Under the pieces are notes generated by a model. It did no database searches, was not told the origin of the DNA, and saw only the letters and a program-made list of their open reading frames with translations. Below are positions 53,984 through 63,591 of a stretch of 64,000 nt of DNA, piece by piece. Origin of the DNA: Chaetoderma sp. LZ-2023a (taxonomy: Eukaryota > Mollusca > Caudofoveata > Chaetodermatida > Chaetodermatidae); assembly GCA_034401795.1 (NCBI GenBank), contig CM067369.1:140442496-140506495 (forward strand). Reading direction: 5' to 3'. How positions within the stretch are numbered: position 1 is the stretch's first letter; each line of letters opens with the position of its first letter. Position numbers and translations under genes: made by a program.

Positions 53984-55640
53984 TCAAATAGTTACCTGAT
54001 AGTTAACCCTCTTTATGTGCTCGCAGAGGCAAACTCTCGGGGGAGGTAAGGTGGATAAGTCAACGTTTTTCTTGAGATTGATATTTTTCTCTGCATCACC
54101 ACATTTTGCCATTAACATTGAGAAACGAAGTCTGTCAACGTTTGTTATGGGAGTAACCTTGTACAGTCCGCAGGTGAAATCTTCTAATTGAACAAAGAGA
54201 TTCTCTGTGATGTCCCATGGCTCACTAATGGTTGTATCACATTTGGTGAAGGCATGAAAACCCAGAAGGGCAGAACAGTAAAGCGGTGTAAAATTCTTAG
54301 CCCATCTTGAAATGCTTAACAGCTTTCGATTGTTTTCAGAACCAGTATCAAATAATACGCGTGTCTTCATGATTTGGGCATAGTACAGGAGAATTAAAAC
54401 TACATCGCCAGGTCGACTTCTGATACGCACAAAATCATAGCCCATAGTTGTATAAGCACAATAGAGAATAACCCTTAATTGTATCTGTTTCTTCTTGGTC
54501 AGATTCTATGGCTTGTTTTCAAGTTTTTTTTTTTTATTAGTTCAAATAAATCTATATTCCTTTCAAGTCTCTCTGTAATAAAAGTCTCTTTGGCCAGTTT
54601 CCCAAATGACTTGGCAGCCATGATATCGGTTTGGATATGGGTAGGTGCAGGAGCACCAGCCCCAATACAGAACAGCTTATCATTATAATCGAGACTGAAA
54701 GGATTCATGAAGCTTTCTACGGACTCCATTACATTTACAGTGGCTACCTCACTTTTGCGTACCTGTGAAGGACGGACATCCCAATGTCTATTGTTCCTGT
54801 CTGTCTGGTCTGTCATATCTGCCATTTGGAGCATTGTTTCCACATATCTTGCTCGTTCATATACCGTCTCACCAACGTCGATGTGCATCATAGTTATTCA
54901 AGATAACAGATACGCCAGCCACGCTTCCTCCTGCTCATGCATGTGATATTGCGTGCTTCATAAATGTCTTCTCTATTGTTTTGTATACTGCCCCCAAATT
55001 TCCAGGCACAGCAGATCTTGCAAAACTTATAGCACCTATCTTAATCAGCTCTGTTGCTCCGGGGTGCGATTCTTCTTTGCTTGCCAAGAAAACAGAAAAG
55101 TAGGTAAGATACCTTGCATAATTCTGCCCATCAAAACTAAAGAACAGGTCAGCCATTCGATTACGACATGTTCCGTACAAATAGTAATTGTTTGTCTTAA
55201 CTGCATTTAGGAGAGACCACAGCAACCAAACATGGTCCATATAAGATAACCAAAACTGGGCAGTCTTACCTAATTCGCCATTACTCGCAGTCGCAAGTCT
55301 GAGTAGTCATTTAGATATGAATGAAACGCTGTATCATTCGACAATAGTTCGAAATTCTCTTTGGTTCTTACTTCTAATAATGTGGTTACTTTTGCCAATG
55401 AATTTGGTGGCAAATTCTCTAATAATCGGACCCTTTCGTAGAATGGTATTTGTAGAGTAGCAATCGTTCAAGACCTTCAGCCATTGCTTTGTGGCAGTAG
55501 ATGGCCCGACTATAATTCACACCAGACAGCACACCTTTAATAGATCCGGAAGACATCAGGCCAGATTCTAGTAGAATCTCAGTGAATCCAAATCCACTCA
55601 TCTTCTTTCCTATATGATTTTCATATAGGCGCATGCCAAA
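53984..55640 (-). pseudogene. Decayed transposon protein gene (NYARY / FHAFTxCDTT family)
   Basis: Four minus-strand pieces in order: 55,634-55,419, 55,240-54,935, 54,891-54,499 and 54,445-53,984. They lie in different frames with short gaps. Readable motifs are GKTAQFWLSYMD (just upstream of the second piece), FDGQNYARYL, ESHPGATELI, ERARYVETML, ESFMNPFSLDYNDKL, ALLGFHAFTKCDTTISE and HIKRVNYQ. This order matches, from memory, a large unnamed family of repeat-encoded proteins in cnidarians and molluscs, where the GFHAFTGCDT block lies in a PIN-like nuclease-type fold. Frameshifts or stops separate the pieces; introns are the other possibility. Its place between long inverted repeats suggests it was the element's own transposition protein. 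Confidence 0.65.
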
Positions 55641-55924
55641 TGAAATGTACCAATCATAACTATGTGATCCTTGTAGTAGTCTGGACCTTTCCTAAGCTTT
55701 CATACACTCGCCTAGATCAAAGTTCGTTATGGTATATTTCTGCCCAACATCTTCCGATGCCTTTTTGGACATTCTTAGACACTCTTTTACAGTGGCATAT
55801 TCTGTTATTGATCAAATGCTTTCTAATTACATCTTACTTCTTCGATTTTTTACTCCTGATGCTGTATTTGTTGCTTGATTAGCATATAAAGTCCATCTAT
55901 ATCTAAAGCAATTACTTTACACAA

Positions 55925-56876
55925 TTTCGATTCAATGTTATGCTCATTTCATGTTTAGTTTACAATGATTACATTTTTCATCAATTCTAAAAAATTGGCT
56001 GTTCTGTCAGTTGTCATAGTAACAATATTCTATTAAATGAGTAATCTTACTCATTATATTTGTCAAATGGTGCCTTTTGATCAATCTTAAGCTGTTAAAA
56101 CTAGAATGTTCCTCTACTGGTGCTTGGTCGGTGATAGCAACATACAGTTTCTAGATTTTAAGCTGTGGTGAAGATTTGTGACATTTTGACCTCTGCTGAC
56201 CTCATTAAGAAACTGATTTGCATGGAAACCATATGCAATCGTGAACGATACTATAAGCAACATTTTGAGTGGTTGATCACCAATCTACACTGATTCTATA
56301 AAAATCTACTTAATTAGTTTACAATGATTACATTTTTCATCGATTCTCAAAAATGGGCTATTCTGTCAGGTGTCATAGTAACAATATTCTATTAAATGAG
56401 TAATCCTTTACTCATTATATTTGTCAAATGGTGCCTTTTGATCAATCTAAAGCTGTTAAAACTAGAATGTTCCTTTACTGGTGCTTAGTCGGTGATAGCA
56501 ACACACAGTTGTTAGATTTTAAGCTGTGGCGAATATTTGTGACCTTTTGACCTCTGCCGATCTTATTATGAAACCGATTTGCATGTAACCCATATGCAAT
56601 CGTAGACGATACTATAAGCAACGTTTTGAGTGGTCGATCACTAATCTACAATGATTCTATCAAAATATATCTCAGTTTTTAATACCCATACCCCTTAATA
56701 TGGTCTGCTTCACTGTGGGTATTAACTCTAATATAACCCATCAAAACCATATTGAGTCCCAGTTTATCACATGTTAACATACATAATCTTAAAGAGGACA
56801 TCGAAAGCTGTTAGAAAAATATAGTTTTGTCGGGGGGGGGGGGGGTGTATCCAGGTGGGCCCCTCCAGCCCACGGA
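55925..56876 (-). repeat. Right terminal repeat of the long-TIR transposon
   Basis: About 0.95 kb, inverted relative to the left repeat. The two internal units lie at about 55,960-56,310 and 56,320-56,665. A G-run of about 14 (56,832) sits opposite the C-run of the left repeat. Confidence 0.9.
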
Positions 56877-57288
56877 ATACAACATAGGTTCAAATAATAT
56901 AGAGATTACAAACTAAATCTAAAATGGCTTTTATGGTTCTAGTTAGTTAAAAGTGAAATTAGTGTACCATATACACATTATCTAATCCAATTAACTCTTT
57001 AATGACGAAGCACGCCAAAACCGGCCTCCACAGTTGTCCTGGGGAATGCCCATTTGCAGGCCAATAGAAGGCTATTTTTGAAAAATTTGCCAATGAAATG
57101 ACTGACTCGATAACAAAGCCATTCATTCCAGTGGTAAAATTAAAAAAATTACCTGTTGGCGTGAAAATGGCAGTTCAATAAGCAAATTGTTTGATTTTCT
57201 TGACCAAATCTAGCCTTTAATGGCTTAAAGAAGAGTATTAGTCTATGTGACATCACCAATGTGTAATATATGTTGCTATTTTATTCAG
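56877..57288 (+). other. Intron 3 of the HECT gene, last part
   Basis: It holds a decayed TTAACCC-type palindrome at about 56,995-57,228 (TTAACTCTTTAATG ... CTTTAATGGCTTAA, centre 'gactgactcgataacaaagcc'). It then runs into the acceptor TTGCTATTTTATTCAG. Confidence 0.65.
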
Positions 57289-57453
57289 AGCTCCCGCTGA
57301 CATTCCTAAGCTGTACATTAATCGACGTGCAGCCGCTGATCACCGTGATGACCCAACTCATGACCCAGAGTACAAACAAAGTGTATTTGCACAGATATAT
57401 AATGTGCTGAGGACATATGGTCGAGATCGTTATACACAACCATTGGACTACAG
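57289..57453 (+). CDS. HECTD4: HECT E3 ubiquitin ligase (HECTD4-like), internal exon d
   Basis: A 165-nt exon with acceptor TTTTATTCAG and donor GTGAGA. The first base completes the Glu codon left by the exon at 38,068. It then reads 54 codons, including APADIPKLYINRRAAADHRD, DPEYKQSVFAQIY and RYTQPLDY, and leaves AG, which the next exon completes to Arg. The charged DHRDDPTHDPEYK stretch leads directly into the HECT domain in giant HECT ligases of this type. Its intron upstream is 19.1 kb, almost all transposon. Confidence 0.8.
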
Positions 57454-57761
57454 GTGAGATTGCTATATGTACAGTCTATCTGTATGGATAGGCATAGGAG
57501 GTATAGACAACCTCTGTTTAAAGAGGTCATAAAATCAGGGTAACCTAACTCAGAATTACAATCTGTATTTAACCTTCATCATGCCCTTATCATGCTGATG
57601 CCACAATGAATAAGAAGGAGATTTGTGTACCTTTGTTGCTAAAACAGAGAGCAGCGGCTTACAGCAGCAGTGTTTCCAAAACACCAATTGTCTAAAAGAG
57701 AATGGAAGTTATGATCTCAAATTCTTTCTCCCTATAAGATTAAATGTACTAAATATCAGGT

Positions 57762-57837
<76 letters not shown>

Positions 57838-57960
57838 CCTCCCTCCCTCCCTCCCTCCCTCCCTCCCTCCCTCCCTCCCACCCTCCCTCCCTCCCTCCCT
57901 CCCTCCCTCCCTCCCTCCCTCCCTCTTCTTCCCATCCCCATCCCTCCCTTTCCCTCTCTC
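57762..57960. repeat. Compound microsatellite (CT)n(CCCT)n
   Basis: About 70 bp of CT followed by about 90 bp of CCCT units with one CCCA variant, then decayed CCCAT/CCCT. The pure pyrimidine strand could form triplex structure. Confidence 0.97.
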
Positions 57961-58054
57961 TCTTGTGAAGGACGCCATTAGATAACTGTGTATGTAATTA
58001 ACTAGAATTTACGTAATGTTTTTATTTTGACCAATTTAACCCTGAAATCCCAAT

Positions 58055-58070
58055 ATTTAAATTTACACAT

Positions 58071-58146
<76 letters not shown>

Positions 58147-58155
58147 ATGTGTTTA

Positions 58156-58251
<96 letters not shown>

Positions 58252-58262
58252 ATATATATTTA
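58055..58262. repeat. (AT)n microsatellite with inverted flanks
   Basis: The first AT run (about 58,074-58,141) is bracketed by ATTTACACATTCTC and GAGAATGTGTTTAAAT, which are near-exact reverse complements, so the whole can fold as a cruciform. A second run follows at about 58,160-58,260. Confidence 0.95.
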
Positions 58263-58358
58263 AAATTTGTATTAGTCTTGTAAACTACGATTTGGATTAT
58301 TGAATTCTTTAGCCTTTGTCCATAGCAAGAATAACCCTTTTGTCACTTATGTATGTAG

Positions 58359-58527
58359 ATGGTCAAGTCGACATGAGCAGTGGTGGGAGTGTAAATTCCT
58401 GTCAGAGGGGATCATTGATCAGGGTGGAGGCTTTAGAGACAGTCTATCTGACCTGGCGGAAGAACTGTGTCCAAGCAGTATTGACAGCCAAGTACCATTA
58501 CCATTCTTTGTCAGAGCACCAAACCAG
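58359..58527 (+). CDS. HECTD4: HECT E3 ubiquitin ligase (HECTD4-like), exon e: start of HECT domain
   Basis: A 169-nt exon between TGTATGTAG and GTACAA. Its first base completes Arg with the previous exon, then 56 codons follow: [37 protein letters not shown] and [11 protein letters not shown]. The [13 protein letters not shown] block is the first strand-helix signature of the HECT N-lobe (the GEGxxDxGG region of the family). The protein takes ubiquitin from an E2 onto a C-terminal cysteine; that part is encoded downstream, outside the window. The QWWECKF and PLPFFVR blocks point to HECTD4 rather than HERC2 or UBR5, from memory only. Confidence 0.85.
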
Positions 58528-58790
58528 GTACAATTGATAAGTTCACAGTATGTTTTATATTCACTTATGAATATGCCTATAAATATGATTAGCATAAAAT
58601 TGTTAGCAATTTGTTACAGCTTCATTGCTAATGTCAGTATGGCATTAAATTGACACATTTTCAGATGCTAGGATGGGTACCTTGAAAAGGCCTTAAATAC
58701 AGGAGATTCATAAGATTTATATACTAATCAGCTCCCAGTTAAGTTGGTCTCAAAATATTAACCCTTTTGGAACTCAATTTTTAGCTCGAC
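58528..58790 (+). other. Next intron of the HECT gene, unassigned part
   Basis: AT-rich with no feature seen. The next HECT exon is not found in the remaining 5.4 kb of the window. Confidence 0.5.
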
Positions 58791-59310
58791 TTTACGAAGT
58801 AAAACAAGCTATTGTGATACCATGCACGTCATCATACTAGACCCAAACTTCGACACATGCCTCATTGTAGTGTGACAACATCACACAAGGATGTTGGGAT
58901 CAAAAGCTCAAAGGTCAAGGCCAGTGTAAAACCTTGGGTATTTTCAACATTAACATTTTCCGTTTAGCTCAACTTTTCTTGTTATATCTCATGTTTAGTT
59001 AATCATACTTGAACCAAACTTGGGCATATGCTTCCTTGTAATGACACAGCATCACACAATGACCTTGGAGTTAAAAGGTCAAAGGTAAAGGTTGCTGTGA
59101 CCTTGGTAAAAACCCAGTTTTTTCAATATTAACATTTTCTGTTTAGCTCAACTTAACAGTTTACATTTCATCTTTGGTTAATCATACTGGACCCAAATTT
59201 GGACACATGCTTCCATATAATGAGAGAGCATGACATAATGACCTTGTGGTCAAAAGGTCAAGGTCATTGTGACATTGGTAAAACTTTAACATTAACATTT
59301 GTGTTTACAG
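58790..59310. repeat. Degenerate tandem repeat, period about 175 bp
   Basis: Three units. The anchor ATCATACT recurs at 58,831, 59,002 and 59,181. Units share 'gacccaaacttggacacatgcttcc', 'cagcatcacacaatgaccttg', 'ggtcaaaggtcaaggt' and 'aacattaacatttt'. Confidence 0.88.
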
Positions 59311-59324
59311 TACAGATCTTAATA

Positions 59325-59392
59325 GCCGATTTGCATGTCCGAATGCGCATAACCGGATATAAAAAACGTGCGCGGTGCAGTCTGGGATTAAT
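59325..59392 (+). promoter_or_regulatory. Possible promoter of the SAP-like gene
   Basis: An exact octamer ATTTGCAT (59,329-59,336), a TATA-like GGATATAAAAAA (about 59,356-59,367) and CG-containing sequence lie just before the ATG at 59,393. The spacing leaves only a very short leader, so the call is weak. Confidence 0.3.
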
Positions 59393-59589
59393 ATGAGTCC
59401 TAACAACGGCGTAAACAAATCCGCGAAAACTATCGATACAACGTCTGCGATGGACAAATTAACCGAAAATGACATCCCTGGGGCCCGTTTAGTTAAACCA
59501 TTTGAATGCGCGACGGTACCCGAGCTTAAGCGATGGCTTAAATGCAGAAATGCATCAGTAACTGAGAAGAAACCGGCGCTAATTGACAG
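59393..59589 (+). CDS. First coding exon of a protein with a SAP-like motif
   Basis: It begins at ATG 59,393 and runs 65 codons plus two bases to a consensus donor AG|GTAAGT. The peptide has an ordinary Ser/Thr/Asp-rich head, then [20 protein letters not shown] and [20 protein letters not shown]. That is the helix-loop-helix spacing of a SAP-type DNA-binding motif (LxxxTVxELKxWLxxR...KxxLxxR). Such amino-terminal motifs are common in uncharacterised invertebrate multi-copy proteins, some with YqaJ or zinc-finger domains, but the rest is not identifiable here. It lies in an intron of the HECT gene on the same strand and is in a different context from the HECT exons. It may be a retro-amplified or transposon-associated gene. 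The upstream GTG-started extension is not preferred. Confidence 0.55.
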
Positions 59590-59739
59590 GTAAGTTCTGA
59601 AGATTAGATATATTTTCGTGGCAATTACTGTTTACTAGCTGTCAACCGTGCGCTAAATATAAACACTTACAAGTGTATGGATGGTATTTAAACGCAAACG
59701 GATATGCTGCGCTATGACACTCACCATGCCCACATAGTT

Positions 59740-59975
59740 TAACCCTTCAGTGACCAAGCCGACCAAAACACACTTCTGCAATGGCTTTGAAAAACATAAA
59801 TTTCCAGGTAAAAAAATCCTATTTTTTAGATTTACAACTGGAATGACTAGCTTGATAACAGAGCCAGTCACTCAAGCGGTAATCTTAAAAAATTGCATTC
59901 ACTTGCCTTGAAAATGAAAATTTCAATAACAAAAGATTACATTTTTCATGACAAACCTTGACAATTACAGGGTTA
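59740..59975. repeat. Palindromic MITE-like unit (TTAACCC family)
   Basis: It starts TTAACCCTTCAGTG and ends TTACAGGGTTAA, 236 bp. The centre 'actggaatgactagcttgat' opposes 'gagccagtcactcaag'. Both TTAA borders are present, although the interior is diverged. Confidence 0.8.
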
Positions 59976-59990
59976 AATAAGAAAATATTG

Positions 59991-60850
59991 AATATTAGTA
60001 CATCTCTGTACCCTCCTCCATGTAGACTAAGTAAGTAACCTCCACGTGAACACACACGTATGCACACCTCTTGCTGAACATTAGTACATCTCTGTACCCT
60101 CCTCCATGTAGACTAAGTAAGTAACCTCCACGTGAACACACACGTATGCACACCTCTTGCTGAACATTAGTACATCTCTGTACCCTCCTCCATGTAGACT
60201 AAGTAAGTAACCTCCACGCGAAGACACACGTATGCACATCTCTTGCTGAACATTAGTACATCTCTGTACCCTCCTCCATGTAGACTAAGTAAGTAACCTC
60301 CACGCGAAGACACACGTATGCACATCTCTTGCTGAACATTAGTACATCTCTGTACCCTCCTCCATGTAGACTAAGTAAGTAACCTCCACGCGAACACACA
60401 CGTATGCACACCTCTTGCTGAACATTAGTACATCTCTGTACCCTCCTCCATGTAGACTAAGTAAGTAACCTCCACGTGAACACACACGTATGCACACCTC
60501 TTGCTGAACATTAGTACATCTCTGTACCCTCCTCCATGTAGACTAAGTAAGTAACCTCCACGCGAAGACACACGTATGCACACCTCTTGCTGAACATTAG
60601 TACATCTCTGTACCCTCCTCCATGTAGACTAAGTAAGTAACCTCCACGCGAACACACACGCATGCACACCTCTTGCTGAACATTAGTACATCTCTGTACC
60701 CTCCTCCATGTAGACTAAGTAAGTAACCTCCACGCGAACACACACGTATGCACACCTCTTGCTGAACATTAGTACATCTCTGTACCCTCCTCCATGTAGA
60801 CTAAGTAAGTAACCTCCACGCGAACACACACGTATGCACACCTCTTGCTG
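59991..60850. repeat. Minisatellite, 86-bp unit, 10 copies
   Basis: The anchor ATTAGTACATCTCTGTACCC recurs every 86 bp at 59,994, 60,080, 60,166 and so on to 60,768. Units are nearly identical and vary mainly at CACGTG/CACGCG, GAACAC/GAAGAC, ACGTATGC/ACGCATGC and CACCTC/CATCTC. Each holds a local palindrome GTACATCTCTGTAC. It is not a CRISPR, since there are no variable spacers. Confidence 0.97.
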
Positions 60851-60958
60851 AAGAGACAAAACATTTCAGGTAAGCATACATTAAATGTTATATATAGGGG
60901 CATACTTAACCCCTCACCAACACATCCCTGAAAAAGTATATGCTTATCGATATAAAAC

Positions 60959-61268
60959 ACTAGCGATTAATGACAGACCGTCACCCAAACGCTGATTGGT
61001 CAAATACTCTATGATGCGCATGCGTAATAGTGCAACTATCCGACTTAGCAAAATGAAATTCAATTTAATTCTACATAATTCAAACAAAGAAATTTTAATT
61101 GAATAGTCATCACAAGGTCGCATGAGGTAAATGCATCAGTTTCCGTGCTCTCCCAGCTATCATGGAGTCTAGATGAATTTTTTTTTAAGTTGGATAATCA
61201 CGGATTACGCATGCGCATCACTTTGGACCAATCATCGTTTGGGTGGCGGTCTGCCATTAATCGCTAGT
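60959..61268. mobile_element. MITE with about 67-bp inverted ends
   Basis: Arms 60,959-61,028 (ACTAGCGATTAATGACAGAC onward to GATGCGCATGCGTAAT) and 61,204-61,268 are reverse complements with about ten differences. The 175-bp interior is AT-rich with no frame. Target duplication is not clear, so the superfamily is open. Confidence 0.75.
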
Positions 61269-61284
61269 ATATAACTTATTTTTG

Positions 61285-61375
61285 CCAAATATTTTAAAAT
61301 TAATTTGACTGGAAGCAGTTGCAGCTTAAGGTAACAATGGCTTCCAGTCAAATTAATTTCAAAATATTCCAGTTT
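61285..61375. repeat. Hairpin of the TGTTGAATATTTT family, well preserved
   Basis: 'aaatattttaaaattaattt' and 'gactggaag' pair with 'cttccagtc' and 'aaattaatttcaaaatatt' around a GCAGCTTAAGGTAAC loop. It is the clearest of about a dozen copies in the window. Confidence 0.85.
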
Positions 61376-61449
61376 TCATGGCAAATGATTGCTGTTAAAT
61401 TGATATCCTAGGATTTTACCTGTACAAATTCTGACTATTAGTTCTGTCT

Positions 61450-62190
61450 AGCATCAGTCCAGAGAATACCTCAAGCAAAATTTGACTGAAATGTTCCAAG
61501 AGGTATAGATCAGATTTACGGAAAATTTAGGAAAATCCAAGCTAGCTAATGAAAATAAATTGACCAACCAAAATTCTCATTCGTGATCTTGAAGCCTATC
61601 AGCATAACATTGTTCCCACATCCTTCTAGCCAAATTTGGTTGACATCCAATAAGCGCCTAAATTCTGTAATAAAATCTAAGAATTTCACCAAATAAATGG
61701 ATCAATAAACTGAACAGAATTTCTAGAGCCTACCAGAAAACCCAAATTCTGAATAGTTCTAGAGGCTACTGACTACTATAGAATCCTTCCAACCAAATTT
61801 GTTAAAGTCTGTCAAGCCGCTAAGAAACATTTTGACAACTTTCGGTAAACTTTTCATAAAATCTAACATTTTCACCCAAAAAGTGAACCAATCAAAATTC
61901 TGAATAAACCATCTGGAGCATACCCTGATTGGATCATTCTAGTTAAATTTTGTTGAAATGTCAAGCACCAAATTTGATTGAAATGCCCTACACCCTCCCG
62001 GCCTCCCCAAAAAGAAAAAATATTGACCTATCAAAATTCTGGATACAAGTTCTGAAGCCTACACCCAGGGTCCTTCCAGCCAAATTAGGTTGAAATCCAT
62101 CATGCGGCTGAGGACTAATGTTTTAAGCAAAAGTTGACGGACAGTCGACGGATACTCACCATGTGATGGCATGAGCTCACTTAACCCTTC
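61450..62190 (-). repeat. Degenerate tandem repeat, about 155 bp, inverted orientation
   Basis: Units with 'ccttccagccaaattaggttgaaat', 'aattctgaata' and 'aatctaagattttcaccaaa' are the reverse complement of the family at 22-23 and 29.4-30.2 kb. Confidence 0.8.
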
Positions 62191-62790
62191 ATGCCAGGCG
62201 AGCTAATAATAGGACAAAAATAAAATAAAATCATGATACCAGCATCTAGATTCAAGATACTTTATTTTCATATAAGTAAATAATTTTTTGTTTTTTTGTA
62301 TTACATACAGGATAGAATATGATACAATATGGATTGTATTATCTCCCTCTAATATATCCATTGAGAAATAATTATGAGCTTATGTCCAACTGTTCAAAAT
62401 CTACCCCATCCAAAAAAGTTTTCATGAACTTTGTTTGCGAAGGGAAATACATCTGACGATAACAAAACTATTTTGCTTAAATGTCACAGTGGTCACATAT
62501 GCAGGGATCTATATAACTCAATTTTTTAAATGGTGATCCATACAGATCGGTACACTAGAAACTTCAAAGATCCCTGGAATTTTGTACTGATCCGTACAGT
62601 AGTATTGCACCGAAAACTAGAAAACATTATTTGACTCAGAGGGCTCCGCAGTCAGTGAAAATACCTTTCTCTATGTAGTAGGTAGCAATTTTATTCAGAG
62701 CCTTCATATTATTAAACTAGAGGACCAAGGCCCTGTGGTGCTCACCAGGGCCATTTGCATTTGAACCATTTGCATTTGAACCATTTGCAT
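62190..62790. other. Unassigned AT-rich spacer
   Basis: No gene seen. A 15-bp unit (ATTTGCATTTGAACC) is repeated three times at about 62,743-62,793. Confidence 0.6.
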
Positions 62791-63565
62791 TTAAATAGAC
62801 ATCCAAGATGACCACCAAAAGAATTGACCAATCAAAATTCTGTATCTACATTACGAAGCCTATCCACCTAGGGTCCTTGCAGGTGAGTTTGATTGAAATC
62901 GGCTAAGTGATGAGGTGTAGCCGTTTGACTGATTTACCAAAACTTGGAAAACCCAAGATGGTCACAAGAAAAATTGACCAATCAAAATTCTGTATACAAG
63001 ATCTGAAGGAAGGCTACCACCATAGTGTCCAAGTCTGGTTGGAATTGCCCAAGCAGTTAATGAGGCCTAGCGTTTTAAACGATATCCTGTAAATTTGTCA
63101 TAAAATTCAAGATTTTCACCAAAAAATTGACCAATCAAAATTCTGTAAATTTTGTATACAATTTCTGAAATCTACCCCCCATTAAGGTTCTTCCAGCCAA
63201 ACTAGGTTGGAATCCGACCAGCGGTTAATGAGAAGTAGTGTTTTGACTATTTCCGGTAATTTAAAATAATAAAATCTAAGATTTTCACCCAAAAAGTTAA
63301 ACAATCAGAAATTTGAATATAACTCTAGAGCCTACCTCCATATGATTCTTCAAGCCAGATTTGGCTGAAATCTGTCAAGCAGCTATAGACTAGCATTTTG
63401 ACCAATTCCGGTACATTTTTTCATAAAATCTAAGATTTTCACGCAAAAAATTTATCAATAAAAATTGTGAATAGAATTTCTACAACTTACCACGATAGAA
63501 TCAGTCTAGATAAATTTGTTTGAAATATGTCAAGTAGCTATGGATGAAAATTTCCGGTAAATTTA
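62790..63565 (-). repeat. Degenerate tandem repeat, about 155 bp, inverted orientation
   Basis: Continuation of the family at 61,450-62,190, with 'gaccaatcaaaattctgtata' and 'ttaatgag.ctagcgttttaa' recurring. It ends at a C-run of about 22 (63,570-63,591). Confidence 0.8.
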
Positions 63566-63591
63566 TATCTCCCCCCCCCCCCCCCCCCCCG

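Larger units (their letters stand above)
39719..56876 (-). mobile_element. DNA transposon with about 0.93-kb terminal inverted repeats, interrupted by DIRS element 4
   Basis: The outer ends TCCGTGGGCTGGAGGGGCCC (39,719) and its reverse complement (ending 56,876) begin long inverted repeats. The left repeat is 39,719-40,029 plus 53,004 to about 53,665. The right repeat runs from about 55,925 to 56,876. Within each repeat a unit of about 359 bp occurs twice. Between the repeats lies a decayed minus-strand gene (53,984-55,640). Without the insertion the element is about 4.2 kb. No convincing target duplication was found at the ends, so the superfamily is open. Confidence 0.82.
57454..58358 (+). 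other. Intron 4 of the HECT gene with large microsatellites
   Basis: No gene. It holds a CT/CCCT tract (57,762-57,960) and two AT tracts (58,074-58,260). The open frames across them are low-complexity artefacts. Confidence 0.85.

Noticed and set aside
39711-56884. Target duplication of the long-TIR transposon
   Set aside because: The flanks ATAATAG and ATACAAC resemble each other only weakly; no exact duplication could be defended.
57623-57985. Open frames of 60-120 codons on both strands over the CT/CCCT tract
   Set aside because: Pure translation of a microsatellite (Ser-Leu and Arg-Glu runs).
58027-58263. 78-codon frame of Ile-Tyr repeats
   Set aside because: Translation of the AT microsatellite.
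59991-60850. CRISPR-like regular array
   Set aside because: The 86-bp units are contiguous and nearly identical with no variable spacers, and the DNA is from an animal. It is a minisatellite.
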